Origin: Akebia trifoliata
Lineage: Eukaryota; Streptophyta; Magnoliopsida; Ranunculales; Lardizabalaceae
Assembly: GCA_017979445.1 (NCBI GenBank)
Contig: CM030718.1
Coordinates: 17,479,021 to 17,543,020, forward strand
Direction: 5' to 3'
DNA: 64,000 nt
Both the position numbers and the translations under genes were made by a program. The notes beneath the pieces were generated by a model. That model made no database searches. It was not told where the DNA came from and saw only the letters and a list, made by a program, of their open reading frames with translations. Shown here piece after piece: positions 46,423-59,318 of this stretch (positions within the stretch are counted from its first letter, which is position 1; each line of letters starts with the position of its first letter).

Positions 46423-47722
46423 GCTATTTTGTGAGCTGTTAAAGAGTCTGTGAATGCCTGAAGGGATAGTGCGTCATAATATCCGGAGTGGTATACTATC
46501 CTGGGATGTACGGTATGAACCACCAAGCTCATATGTGGTATGGGACGTGTATGAGAGTGGAGTCACAACTGGAATCTGAGATATTCCTCTCTATCTTTAC
46601 CAGTGAACTTGTAATGTAAAGGTGGTCGTATACGAATGGTTTGTATATTTGGGAATCACATGTACGCCTGATAAGTATAGACGAAGATGATTAGTCAGTG
46701 ATCACTAACAATCTATAGTAGTCAAACGTTCTGACACATCGAAAAAAGACCCATTGCTTACGGTCACGTCAAACGACCAGCCTGAGCCGGATAAATGGTT
46801 AGCCAAGCGTGGTAAGTGCAGCGACCGGCCACAAAATCAGGAACTAAAAGTCAGAGAAAAATTGTAACATCATGTCCCGACTGGAAGCAATTCAGTCGTG
46901 AATCCCAATTGGAAGCAATCCAGTCGTGAATCCTAACTTTCTAATTCCAATACTCCACCATTGTGTATTATGTTTCTGTTGCCTTATTTTGATATATAAA
47001 ATGAAATGCATGTTTAATATTTCTATTTGGTCAATTAGATTTGTGTATAAAGAAAATGCTATAGTAAGTACTGTTGATTGATGTAATGTCAGTTTTAAAA
47101 TGTTTAGTTGCTCATCCCTGACTATATGTACCGGTTAATCGTAGTTTTTTCTGTAAAAAATTTGTATATTTTGAAATGATTCAGTATATTTATTCGTTCA
47201 TGTTAAGAGGGGTTATTAGCAGAAATTGTTTGTTTCTTTACGGGTTAACCATTGTTACTCACCCTTTCTTTCTCTATTTTTTTAGTTTCAGATCCGAAAC
47301 TTGGCAAGGCAAGTATAGAGTACGAATGAGGATCATCTGGTTGGTCAGATAGACAACCAGAGTCCGTCACCTGGTAAGTAGTAGGGCTATACCCCCTAGT
47401 GGTGTCAGTTCCCCCAGGTAGTCTTATGGATTCTGTTTTGAGTGTTAGGACTTTTGTTAGAGTGAGAAATAATTGTATAATCCTGTATTCTAGTTATTTT
47501 TCTACACTCTGATATTTCGTACGTTATTAGACGTATATAGACTTCCGCTAGTATTCTATTTTATGTGTATATAAGCAGGATTGTATGTCGTTTATTAGGT
47601 GCAGGTTATACGCCTTAGAATACTTACATAAACAGAGGAGACTATGTCGAAATTTTGAGGTGTCACCTAGTACCTCGAGATTTGACATGGGGATTTGTGT
47701 TAACGTTTGGCGGGGCGCCACA
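44654..47722 (+). mobile_element. Solo LTR B of the ~3-kb family (3069 bp)
   Basis: Begins TGTAAAACCCC and ends GCGCCACA, flanked by an exact duplication TAATT (44649-44653 and 47723-47727). It aligns along its whole length with solo LTR A and lacks the nested LTR, keeping the empty TATAG site. A TATA box lies at about 45235-45244. It landed in the remnant reverse transcriptase. Confidence 0.93.
46362..46419. repeat. (TA)n microsatellite in solo LTR B
   Basis: About 58 bp of TA at the homologous site of the 26-bp tract in solo LTR A. Confidence 0.9.
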
Positions 47723-47727
47723 TAATT

Positions 47728-48928
47728 ATAGAGACTTCAAGGATAAAAGACGTGTAAATCCCATAATTAAAAATGATGCATTCATAATCCATATTTTAGT
47801 TATTTTTGAATTTGTTTTGATGTCTGCTTAATTTTGGTTATTTATTTATGACAGGTCTAAAGTATGCTCATTTAAAGAACAATTTGTGGAATAAAAGAAT
47901 AAATCGCCACAATCAAGAGCTCAAAACAAAGATTTAATCAAAACCCAGGCCCATGGGCCCGTTAGGAGTCACGGTAGGGTAAAGTCGGCTACAAATGCCT
48001 TGAGATCCGTGAACATTATGATGACACTATTTATGACCTAATAAAAAAAGATTTGGAATTTTTGTTATATAAGGAGTGTTCTAAATCAAAGAAATCATAA
48101 TTTGGCCTCTATAAATAGAAACCAGACCAAGCTAAAAAGTTATCTTATATTTTATCCTGTACCTCTCTCATCTCTTCGATGTTTGACTATTTTAGGATTT
48201 TAGTTTTGTTTTTTGTCTTAGTTTTGTAATCAAAGGAAGTACTGTCAAAGTTCAGATCAAGATCAATAAAAGAAGTTTTCTCCCCTTTCTCTTGTCTCTT
48301 ACCTTTTTGTTTTCTTTTTTTTATCTTATGTTATTTTCTCTATGATGATCTGTGGCTAAACCTTCATTAGAGAGGTCGATGAAGCCTTGATCAAAACTAT
48401 CTTAATCAATTTGTTTGGATCTGTGTTTCATTGTTTAGACTTGATAATAATTTATTAAGTAAAGATCATCTGATCTAATTTATGGTTTCCTAATTTTGAT
48501 GATTTAGACTTAGATAAATCAAGCTTCATGAGAATATCATAGATAGCCTTTTGATTTCATCTTATTAGGTTTAATCATAATTTTTTGTTTATTATTTGTG
48601 CTTAATAGGATTGATTCGTTGATCCAAAAACATTAGCTTTGTTAGTTGGATTGAGATAAAAAAAATATATAAATAAACTGATAGGAAGTTCTGTTCTTGG
48701 TGGATCCAATCGATCTAATCTTTATATTGTGATCTTATTTACTATTTCTTTTACAATTCTTAATTTAGTATAAGTTCTTACTAAATCAGTTTTTATTGGT
48801 TAATCATAAACTTAATTGTTTTAAGTCAGAAATTTTAGATCAATGTTGTCTTTGTGGATCGATCCTTGCTTTCCAAGGTTTAATATTTTGTTATCTATTT
48901 TTATTGTGGTAATCTACGACAAATAAAT
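47728..48928 (+). repeat. Athila-like LTR remnant with TATA box
   Basis: A TATA box (CTATAAATAGAA, near 48109) is followed by long pyrimidine-rich leader and poly-A-signal-like aataaaa strings (48262). The segment ends at taatctacgacaaataaa, next to a primer-site-like sequence. The left boundary was not resolved. Confidence 0.55.
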
Positions 48929-48951
48929 TGGCATCGTTGTCATGGATAACG
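48929..48951 (+). other. Degraded primer-binding site of Athila type
   Basis: The segment beginning ttggcatcgttgtcatggat resembles the Athila-type TGGCGCCGTTGCCGGGGA site after several transitions. The resemblance is by eye. Confidence 0.55.
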
Positions 48952-49446
48952 ATTTTGACCAAATTTGACAAAATTTGATTAGGAGTTTCTGAATCTGAGT
49001 TTCGAATCATGCAAAAATTTTAAAAATTTTATTTTTATTCAAAATTAATAAATCCAGGCATGCACGAAAATCGAAGGAATTTTCTCAAAAATTCATCGTG
49101 GTGTTGTGGTCTTAGGTGACGGCTCGATGATCTTAGGGAGAATGGTTCTAAAATTTTTATGGCACCTCGTTATTATTTTTTGAATCTAATTGAAATCATG
49201 CAATTTGTTTAATTTTGATTTTGGATTTGTTTGCTCCTTTCAGGAGGTGGATCAGATGTGGAGATGACGATCAGAGTTTTTTTTGGCCATCCTAGTCAAA
49301 TCCCCAACAAGAAGCAATAGTTTATCATTTATTTTCTTTAATTTTTAGATTATCTTGTAGTAGGACTTAGTCTTGTAAACAACTTTATTTTTTATTTTTA
49401 TCGAAAAGGCTCGGAGTGTAATAGTTTTAGGGTAGGATGGTAGTGG
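48952..49446. other. Athila-like leader, non-coding
   Basis: No frame was recognised. The stretch is truncated by the LTR that begins at 49452. Confidence 0.35.
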
Positions 49447-49451
49447 GATGC

Positions 49452-52339
49452 TGTAATAACCTAAAAACTCTTAATATATATCTCAAGAAAAGAATTTTAA
49501 AATTTACATTGATTTAAAAGTATGGATTCTTAATTTTCAAGATTTGAGGAAAATTTAACTTCATCAATAGATTAAGAAGGGTCGAGAAACATACTTCAGC
49601 TTGTAAACATGCCTAAATAAGAAGTTGATCGAAAAAATTATAAAGTCCTCGAGTTTTGTATCAAGTAATTACCAAGTAGGTAAATGACAATTTAGAGACG
49701 TAATTTGAGAAATCCAATCATACCATTAGGTTCATATCGAAAAATCACTCGAAATAGAGTATAAGAATGTTCAAATTGGCATTCAGGAAAATAACTCCCG
49801 AAATGACCCGTACGTCCCAACTTAAGTTATAAATATCAGTCCCTATTAGAAAAATCTAATTTTTCTCATTCTCCTTTCCAAACAAAACTCAACCTTTTTT
49901 CCTAGAGGTTTGTGACTTAGATCTATATTGAATTAGAACGATTCAAGCTTTGCTGTAAGAAGGAAAGTCGTAGCTTTGTCGAGGATTACAAGTGAATGCG
50001 AGAAAATACGATTTTAGTTGGGAGAACGTTTACGTGGTCGGCCGGAGGTGATCTTTAACTCCGTTCAACCATCGAATACAAAACGATGTAGGTTTCCTTC
50101 ATTTCTACCTTCTAGTTATGCGATCTTCGATAGATCGATTGTTTCATTAAATTTATACATACTTGAACGATTTGAATCATGTTTGCATGAGTATTTTTAT
50201 GATTGATTTGAGTTCATTTGATGTATATTTTAATCACTTTATGAGTGGTATAATGTTTGGGTCGAGTTTCGACGATTTTCGAGGAAAAAAATTCGTGATA
50301 AAAAAAATACATTTTTGGCCTTCATGCTTGCTGATGGCACTGCCGTCAGAACAAAAAATGTTGAGAATGGTTCTAATTTTTTTTTGTGTTGCTTCCCTAT
50401 AGTGTGTACACATGTTTCCCACCTTTATTTCAATAAATGTCCATTTTAATTTTTTCTTTCCATTTACTTTAAGTTTTGTAATAAAATTAAGATTTTACCC
50501 CCCATTTTGAAACGTTGGGAATAGTTTTAAGATCCAAATCTTATCATATCAAAATGTGATTTTTAGTTTCAAGAGCAAAATGTAAATTTTGACGTTTTTG
50601 TCCAATTTTCAAAAAGTGATATCTTAAGCGTCCTTTGAATTAAGTTATAAAAATTATATGGTATTTCTCATGTTGTCGAGGGCTTTTATTTATAAAAACC
50701 CATTTTCATTTTCAACAACTTTGAAAAATCACTTTTTCCAATAATTAGTCAAATTTTCATAGATTTCTAACTTTTACGTCTTAAGGTCTTATCATATTTT
50801 CTGAGTCGTTCAATTCAACTATAACCATCGAATGGAATTGACTGATGCCTTATGGGTCTCAAATGATTTTAAAATGTGAAAATACTTTGATAGATATGTA
50901 GGAAATTAAACGATAGATTGATCAATTGATCGATGGATGGATAGAGAGAACGTATGTTTTTGACTGATAGATGAGACAGTGCCTCCAGTTCTACATAGTG
51001 ACCAAGCCATGTAAGATGTTATGGATAGATAGATGGATGAAATGATTGAGGGATGTAAATGGCAGATGGTTGTTACTAGAGAGTACTATCAAACTTTATT
51101 TGTATTTTTAATAAAAAAAAATAGTCTATATTATACAAAACAAACTATTTTGTATACCAGAAAATGTTCATAGAATAAAGAGTGACGTGTTGCTGTGTGT
51201 TTAGAATCGACTAGCCAATTTAGGATAGCGCTAAATGCCATATGCTCTTTGGTAATATAAGATACCTCAGAGCATATTACAGCTTATGAGATTTGAGAAT
51301 TTCTCCTACTTATTTCTTGAAAAACATTGTGTTTAAAGGCAGTCTCTGTATAGTGTAGAGGTAAGCGGAGTTCATAAGCATTACCTCTTGATAGGCTTCA
51401 ACACGAGGGGTCTCCTAGGCTAGTTAGTGATAACTGATAGTATGTAGTCATCAAAAGGTCGACTTCACCGTTAGTTGAATTCAATATTAGATTCTTAGTC
51501 AACGATCAGTCTAAGCTAGATAAATGGTTATCCAACTGTGGTATGCTAGACCGACCACAAAATCAGATTATAATGATGGGATTCTACATCCGATTGAAAG
51601 TCTTGAATAACTAATTACTATGTTTGAGGTGATTATATCAGCGTGTTTCTCTGCTCTCTTATTGATTACGCCGCTGTGTTCTTATTATATATATTTTCCT
51701 TATTTTGTAATGTTGATAGATGTTTTATTTAAAAGATGCATACATTACTTTAAATTATAGAAATGATAGATCGAAATTATTATAACTATTTACTGAGTAT
51801 ACTTAGGTATTTATCGTATGTTACATTATGAAAAACTTGCATTATTTAATTGTTCAGGTGATTAATCATGCATATATGACTCGTTGTTAGAATGACGTTC
51901 ATCCTTCTGAGTAACATTCCCCTGTTACTCACCCTATCATTGTCACTATAGATTTTTCAACTATTGAGGAACCGTTTTTTGAGGAGGTCCTTGAAGAGGA
52001 CCAGATTGATGTCTTGCCACCACCATGTCTTTGATGATTAGTATAGGATCCTAGTAATTTTTGTTTATATATAAGAAATATGATACTTTAGGAATTTTTG
52101 TAATCTAATGTATTATGAGATTGAGGATTTTGATTATATTAGTGTTTGGCGACTGCTTCCATTTACTCTAGACTCTTGTATAGATGTTAGTCAATTGTTG
52201 TTCCGTTACGTATATTTTTCTTTTCCATAAATATTATTTTTTGTGAATATTCTATCAGGTTGTGTGATTGGTTACCTCACACCTCGAGATTCTGACTGAT
52301 GAATCATTAGAATCAATGTTGGGATTTCGGGATGTGACA
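49452..52339 (+). repeat. LTR D, diverged 5' LTR of the ~3-kb family
   Basis: Begins TGTAATAACCTAAAAACTC, the counterpart of TGTAACACCCC...ATCTCGAGGA, and ends gatgtgaca. It shares the internal segment gttactcaccctatcattgt (51930) with copies A and B. Unlike them it is followed by a primer site, so it is a 5' LTR and not solo. Around 50930-51060 simple repeats of gatcgatggatggatag occur. Confidence 0.75.
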
Positions 52340-52342
52340 GCG

Positions 52343-52354
52343 TGGTATCAGAGC
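52343..52354 (+). other. Primer-binding site, TGGTATCAGAGC (tRNA-iMet)
   Basis: Three bases after LTR D. This string is the standard primer site complementary to the initiator-Met tRNA in plant LTR elements. It assigns the ~3-kb LTR family to an element primed by iMet. Confidence 0.9.
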
Positions 52355-52631
52355 TCAATATTAGTTCTGAATGGGACGAGAGCTCTTTTGTGTCTAGAGG
52401 TCTGTTGGAATCTAAATTAGAAATAAGATCAAGAATAATAGGAAATTCATTAAGGATATTAAGCATGAGACAATCGTTATTTGAGGAATTAATGGACTGA
52501 GTAGTATTAAATAAAGTAAGTTTGAATGCATATTTGTTTGATATATAATTAGTACTTTGCCTAAATTTTGATGAAATGCCTTTTGGATTTGGAAAAATTA
52601 TAAAGATTGTTTAAATTGCAGATTTTATTAG

Positions 52632-53371
52632 ATGACAGGTAGAGGTAGGCCAAACAAGAGGCACCAACCCACAGATGCATAGATATCTAAGGGTAGACAA
52701 CCAACAGAGATGGAATTTAAGATGCAAGCCATAGCTACGATGTCCTAGAACCAGGAAAAAAATACAAGAAAGGCAGATGAAAATGCTAGAGGGCTTCATT
52801 TATTATTATCAAAATAATTAGCTCATTCAAGTATTCAAGGTGGCCAAAAAAAAAAGCACAAACCTCCCAAAAAGCCTTATATTTTCTCCAATTTTCACCA
52901 CAATGAGTACTTTCGAACAACCACAACCAGCAACGACAGAGATGGGAAAAAAACCTTTAGGAGAATAGATACGTTGGTAGAAATAATAGAAAAATAGGAA
53001 AAGATCTTGAGTATTTTATTGACAAACTCTAGCTTTTCCCAGGCACAAACTACACAATACTAAGCTAATGGGTCGAATCAAGATCTCCCTAAATAGCAAC
53101 AACCAGGGCAATGACTACTCTGCCTCCTATAAACCCTTGGTACCAAGGATCCCTACTCCATTTTTCACAAAATCGACAACTTGCTCTAGTCATTCCATAT
53201 AACAAATGTGACTTCAAGATTGCCGAAGCCAAGAGCATCATAGAAGATGAGGTTGCTTAACAAATTGCGTTATTTCAAGAAAATGTCATAATGATAAAAT
53301 GAATGAATAGGTTGGAAGGAATAATGTGTGGGGATCTTTGTTTTTACCCCAGTGCACCACTTCTAGTTAAG
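52632..53371 (+). pseudogene. Gag N-terminal remnant downstream of LTR D
   Basis: A short frame MTGRGRPNKRHQPTDA ends at a TAG at 52680, and the same frame continues with degenerate Lys/Gln-rich sequence. The basic start is like gag of iMet-primed gypsy elements. From about 53000 the sequence shifts to the start of the Tat/Ogre-like gag. The boundary between the two elements was not found. Confidence 0.45.
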
Positions 53372-53895
53372 TTCATGTGTCCAGAATTCAAAAAGTTCAA
53401 TGGTGTTGGGTGTCCTCTATCCCATCTGAAGTTATACTACGGGTAATGTGCCAGTTCCACGAGGACAATAGATTGCTAGTACAGTTGTTTTATAAGAACT
53501 AGATGGGACCAACTCTCAAGAGGTTTTTAGGGTTAGATCACTTGCTCATTAAAGGCTGGCATGATCTAGTTGAAATGTTATGGACGAACTATAAGTTCAA
53601 CATAGATAGTATGCTGGATAGGAATGACATGGAAATGATGACAAAAAAGATTAAAGAGATAGTAAAGGAATACACCCAGAGGTGGCAAGAATCAGCCGCC
53701 CAAATAAAGTTGCCCATGACCGAGCAAGAGACAAATACCACGTTTATCTCAACATTTGGGCATTCATTCTACACTTATATTGTGGCTCACACAACTGCGA
53801 GTTTCTCAACTTTAGTTCATATGGCAGACCTAGTTGAGGACGGGATTCGAATCGGTTTAATCTTTTATTTTGTAAATTTTGAGAAATCAACATGA
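53372..53895 (+). pseudogene. Tat/Ogre-like gag core remnant
   Basis: The first part reads FMCPEFKKFNGVGCPLSHLK, then a stop and a frameshift. From 53503 it reads ...WHDLVEMLWTNYKFNIDSM, then EIVKEYTQRWQESAAQIKLP and SFSTLVHMADLVEDGIRIG. The FKKFxGxGCPxxHL and F-x-RW-x-A patterns are typical of Tat/Ogre gag. No downstream pol was found before the 3' tandem repeats. Confidence 0.8.
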
Positions 53896-56800
53896 TGGTC
53901 TACTAAAAATAGTCAAAAGGTCCAAAAAAATTGTATCATTTCCTAGGAATATCTGACCTTCGTCCTTAGGAAGGATGTTATTTTAAAAGGTTCCCCTTAA
54001 AAATAAAAAAATAAAAAAATAAAAAAATAAAAAAATTAATTTAAAACAAATGAAAATTTTCGAAAAATATCTTTCAAATATGAGTTTCATGAACATAAAG
54101 AATTTGTAATCAATGATTAACATGGGTGTTCTATCAAATATTGAAAATTTAGACTCAATTCAATCTAAGGATCGAAGATGACTCAAAAACCATGACGATT
54201 GTCATCCTATTTTCTTCTAATACCTTTTGAATACTTCTAGCCCACAAGAGTATAAATTATGTACAGAAAAAACAATAAAAGGACATTCCTTCCCTAATTT
54301 GGGGCACTCCCCATATTTCTCAGTTCAAAAAAATCAAAAATTCCATTCATCTACTAAAAGCCTTTATTTTAATAGCGCCAACTTCGACTTTGATCATCAC
54401 TACTATTTCAATATCCAATTTTCAAGTGAATCTTGTAAACTGGAAAAGACGTTATGGAAAGATGATGTATCAAATTATCATTTCTTGAAGACTTTTCTTC
54501 AAGACTAGACCAGACAGGATAATGAAAAGACATTTGTACAAGCTCAAGGGCATACCCTAGTAAATCAATAAGTAATGAAAAATATGATAACAACACACGA
54601 CAAGAAGGTCCCTTCAGCAAGAAGATGCAAAAAGAAATTATGATTTAACCACGAGAGACCAATCACCATCAATGATTCAAATCTCCAAAGATTTTTTCTC
54701 TTGAGACGAGAAGCATTAAACGACGTCAAAGCATGTTGTTCTTAAAAAAATCAAATCTCGAAATGAAGATAGGCCTTCCTTCCACTATCCTAACATATCT
54801 ATTACTAGTCGACTCACTCGGCCTTCATCATCTTCCAATAGCCTAGAACCGACGCATGTAAGCCCCACACTAGGGCAATTTTGAAAAAGTGATAGGAAAA
54901 AAGAATAGCATTTCAAAAAAAAAATTAAAAATTGAAGATCTCTTAGAAAAGTGACTTGGGCCAAATTCAACAAAGTTTGGTAAAAACATCAATCATCTCA
55001 AAATTCATCAAATCCAAGATTTCAAACGGGCTCTGTGCCATGAAATCGAAGAATTCAAATGGCCAATCCTGTCAGACACCGTGCTTGGTTAGTCAATTTC
55101 TACAAAATCTATCGATAATCCAATTTCATCGAATCCAAGATTTCCAATGAGCTTCTAGCCACGAAATCAAGGAATCTAAAGAGGTTAAACCCTGTCAGAC
55201 CCCGTGTTTGGGAAGTGTCTTCTAAAAGATCCATCGCCTTACTTGATACTATCAATCATGTGTCAACAAGTTCTTTCTGACCCATTCAAAAAAGAAGATG
55301 AAGTTTTCTTTTCAAAAAAAATAAAATAAAAGGCAAACCCTAGTTCAACCTATCCATCATATCAAATTTCACATTCGAACCTTTACCATTTCTTTATGAA
55401 CCATAGTTTTATCCACATTTCATCCTAAAATTAAGTCCTCTCTAATCGAGAAATAATTTGAAAAGAATAATTCTACCGTAAATGTTCGTCGACGAGAAAA
55501 AATAATTGTTTACGAGAAATTTACAAGAAATGTAGCGTGATTTGAGAAGGCACAGTGAAAACTTACAAAGGCACTATAAGTAAAAGAATCAAATCATGAT
55601 AAGATTAAATACCATAGGAACAATGAAAACTTAAAAGGGCATCGATGCACAAAAATTATGAAGTCAAACTTGGTGAAAATCGTAATTGACACCAGGAGCA
55701 TGAATGGCAATAAAAAAAACAAAAGATACAAAAAAAAAAAAATAAATAAGAGAAAAAAATACCATTTCCATCCGCCAATCACTCTCGTAATTGATATCTC
55801 ATGGTATGGATGACTCTAAAAGACCTTAGAGAGAATTGAAGAAAATTATTCTCTATTTGTCAGGCACATCCTAATCAATATTCAACAATGCAGGATTCTT
55901 GATCTGGTCATTTTGTTCATACTATTAAGATAATTTTCAAAAAAAAAATACAAATATACATCATGCAAACTAGCATTTTTGGCCTGTGACAAAAAGTTCA
56001 GTTTGTTCTTTGAAAAAAATATTGAATTACTTGAGGTCAATAATTATCAAAACTATTTTACATAAGAACTTTTTGTTGTATTACTCCTTAGTAAGAGCAT
56101 AAACTTTATGATGTTCCTTAGTAAGGACCTTAAACTACATTTGCTCCTCAATAAAAACCTAAAATTGCTTGTTACTCCTCAACAAGAGTTTAAATTGTAT
56201 GATGCTCCTCAGTAAGAGTCTAAACTACATGTTACTCTTCAACAAGAGCCCAAACTGTGTATTGATCCTCAATAAAAGCCTAAAACTTCTTGTTATTCAT
56301 TAGTAAAAGTCTAAACTGCATTTTACTCCTTAGTAGAAGCTTAAACTACATGATGTACCTTATCACATGAGCATAAACTATACGAAATTTTCAACTCGTT
56401 AAAAATAAGGCAAAAGGGATTTGATCTCCCTTTGATTTCATAGGTTCTTTGTTTAAATAAAAAATGTTAAATCCTCCCTATCGGAACACACTTAGATTGC
56501 AAATATCACCTTCACTTTTCACATCCAGTTCAATCACTATCAGACTCTTAGCTTAAGATACCGTCTTATTTATAGTAGATATCATCCCTGTCAGACTCAA
56601 AACTTGGGAAGATCACGTTTTCTTTTATTTTTCCAATCACTATAATCAAAGAGTGTTATGATAAGTTTGAAAGTCTTTCTAGTGTAAACTTACTAATAAT
56701 CAACACAAATCCCTTAGTTCCTTTCAAAAAGTTTTTATTATTTCAATTTGTCTTCCCTATGGAATATATATCATTTTTTTAACAAAAAAGAAAAAAAAAA

Positions 56801-57102
56801 AAGAGAATGTTGTTTTGGAAAATTACTTTTCGAGTTACACTTTAAATCCAATTTGGTGGAACCGACTAAAAACACCTAAGTTTCAAAACTCATTCAACTT
56901 TCATCAAAATCAAATATTTCAAACGAGCTCCATGCCACGAAATCGAGGAATTCAAAGGCCCGTCTAGTCAAATCCTATGCTTGGGTAGCCACTTTTTATA
57001 AAAATTCATCAATCCATTTGGTGTTTTAACAAAAAAAATTAGGCCTGTACAGAAGTCTATTTTTTTTAGTTATTTACACACAACTCTACAAAGAGGGGTA
57101 GC
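53896..57102 (+). other. Element interior without coding, with ~38-bp degenerate repeats
   Basis: An AT-rich microsatellite (aataaaaaaataaaaaaa) lies at about 53997-54036. Around 56085-56370 a degenerate array has units with actcctcaacaagag and cctaaactacatg, repeating every ~38 bp, seven or more times. At 57089-57101 a purine run (aaagaggggtagc) precedes the next LTR. No gene or domain was recognised between 53900 and 56080. Confidence 0.5.
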
Positions 57103-58960
57103 TGTAGAAACCCTAATTTAAACGGGCCTCACTTGAAAAGAGTTCATAAAAATATAGTTTTATAAAAATAAAAAAAACCATCAATAGAGCCACCATAACA
57201 CTAATTCATCATCTAAATCCAACCACATTCTCAATCCCACACCATCCTAACCCCAAACCTAAAACTTATTCATAAGCCCACTTCCGAGCCCATTTAAAAT
57301 CCACTATTCCCAAAACCACCCCAAACCCCTTTTTAATCCTATTTTAAATCATGCCCTAACCTAAACCAATTCCAACACATCCCTTAACTTAAGTCAATTC
57401 TAATCAAAATTAAACCACAAACTAATCCTAAGCCCAACCTATAATAGCCCAATCTAATCCATCCTAAAACTAAATCAATTTATCCATGGACCACCATTCA
57501 CCTTTCCTTAAGCTCTACCTATGAAACCCAAACAATGTCTATTTCATCCAAGGTCAAGGTCCACATAACAACAAAAGCCCATGCTCATCAAACTGATCAT
57601 CACCATAATCAACCTCCCAAAATCAATCTACCTAACCCAATCATCACCCTCAAAAGCTACACAACCCATACCTTAACCCACATTACTTGTCATTATGAAA
57701 CACTATCATTTCATCTAAACTTCCATCACAAGCCATCTTCACACCCCTTCTCCTTAATCAACTCACCTAACTCATACTCTTCCATACTCTTTGCTACTTG
57801 TCATCACCAAGTTTACTCTCCCAAAACCTAACCACCTAATCCCTTACATAAAGCATTCTTTTAACCAAATACTCACACCCCTCAACATTAACCAACACTC
57901 AACCCAGGTATTGGTTGCCTAACCAATCCAATTGTATGTTATCCATGGGTTTCAATCAAAAGTAATTCACTTTCCCCCTTTTCCATCTTTACCCCTCCCT
58001 AACATCAAAATGCCAAACACCCCATCTCAAACCTCATACCATTTGCCTTGAACTTCTAACTTTGACCACTTTAATCTTAAAAGTAACCCTCAACACTAAT
58101 AAAATCCCACTCTACCTCTCAAAAAGCCCATGCTTGAACTCCCCCCCCCCCTAAAATCATTTCTCTCAATCTCACATCTCTTTCAAGACCGCCTCTCAAT
58201 TTAAACACTTCATCTCTACTCCCTTACTCACTCTCTTCTCTAAAAATAAAGGATAACTTAAGCACTTCATTAAGAACCTAAGAAGAAGGAGTCTAGAAGA
58301 AAAAAGAAGTTGTGACTTTATTTTTTGGTATCCCCCTTTCTTCCATCTTCATATCCCTTTTCTATTTCTCCCTCTCATTTCTTTAAGTTCAGTTTAAAAC
58401 ACCTTAGGATGCGATTAATACACTCCCTTACCTCCAGTAGATCAAGCTCCAACTCGATTGAAAGTGTAGGGGTTGTAACCATTTTGAAAGAAAAACATTT
58501 TAAGACCCTCAAATACTTTATACACCCACCACAAAACTGGTTTTAAGGCTAAAGGTGATTGGGCTCTCCTTATTCCACAAGAATGGCCTATAACCACAAA
58601 GCTGACACTTTTCAAACTTTGTACTCTTAAGGAAAGATGTACTTAAGGTCCCCCTCTCAATGAGGTGACCTTTATGGTTTATGCCGACATTAAAAGTCTC
58701 TTGCATTCAAAAAATTGTCGTTTATTCGAACTTCTTATTCTTCTTTTATTTCTTTAAAAATGGCCATAGTTTTAAGGTTATCACCTTTTGATGGGAAGAA
58801 AGGGGTACCTAACACCTTCCCCAATCTCTAATCGAACCCTTACTTAGATCTTAGGTAAATCAATATTTGAATATGAACGAGAGTCACTACAATGCCTAAA
58901 ACGTCAATTATTGATAAAATGTTTTTTAGGTGACTATTCACATCATTTTCTAAAAAATAA
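57103..58960 (+). repeat. LTR E1 (~1.86 kb), plus strand
   Basis: Begins TGTAGAAACCC, preceded by a purine tract. Its end is inferred at about 58960 because TGGTGGCAACTCC follows, a decayed version of the primer site TGGCGACTCC seen at 24334. The block gtacctaacaccttcc (58803-58820) is shared, inverted, with the LARD LTRs. A second copy occupies 62468-63948. Confidence 0.7.
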
Positions 58961-59030
58961 TGGTGGCAACTCCAAATCTACAAAGTGGTGATCTTCAAAC
59001 TCAAAAATACATAGCTACAAATCTATTGAT

Positions 59031-59318
59031 AACCTAAATGCTCAATCCCAAGCCATCTCTGAAGAAGTTGATCTTCATACTATTTAAGAAGAGGCCATTA
59101 TGCTCAAGAACGCTAATGTCCACAACAAACTTCAAGAAATCCAAGAAGAGAAGACCAACCACCAGCAATTTGTCAATAGGAGTAGGAGATACTTATAGCA
59201 CGTGAAAGAAACTGTAAGAGTAGCAAAAGAAGTAACTGCGCCATTGACCAATTTTTTCCGAAGGCTAACTGATCTAGACTTTAGTTTTTATATTTGTAGT
59301 ATCCTGCAAACATTGTAA
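59031..59318 (+). pseudogene. Short coiled-coil-like frame after LTR E1, two in-frame stops
   Basis: Ninety-six codons in one frame, with TAA and TAG codons inside, read ...AISEEVDLHTI, then KLQEIQEEKTNHQQFVNRSR, HVKETVRVAKEVTAPLTNFF and LTDLDFSFYICS, ending in TAA. Heptad-like Leu/Ile/Glu spacing suggests a former coiled coil. The position, about 70 bp after the primer site, matches where an upstream ORF of Ogre-type elements may lie. I do not recognise the family. The frame persists without frameshift over nearly 300 bp. Confidence 0.45.

Noticed and set aside
57535..57831. 98-codon His/Thr/Pro-rich frame
   Set aside because: Lies in LTR E1. The homologous part of LTR E2 does not keep it open in the same frame, and it has no recognisable domain.
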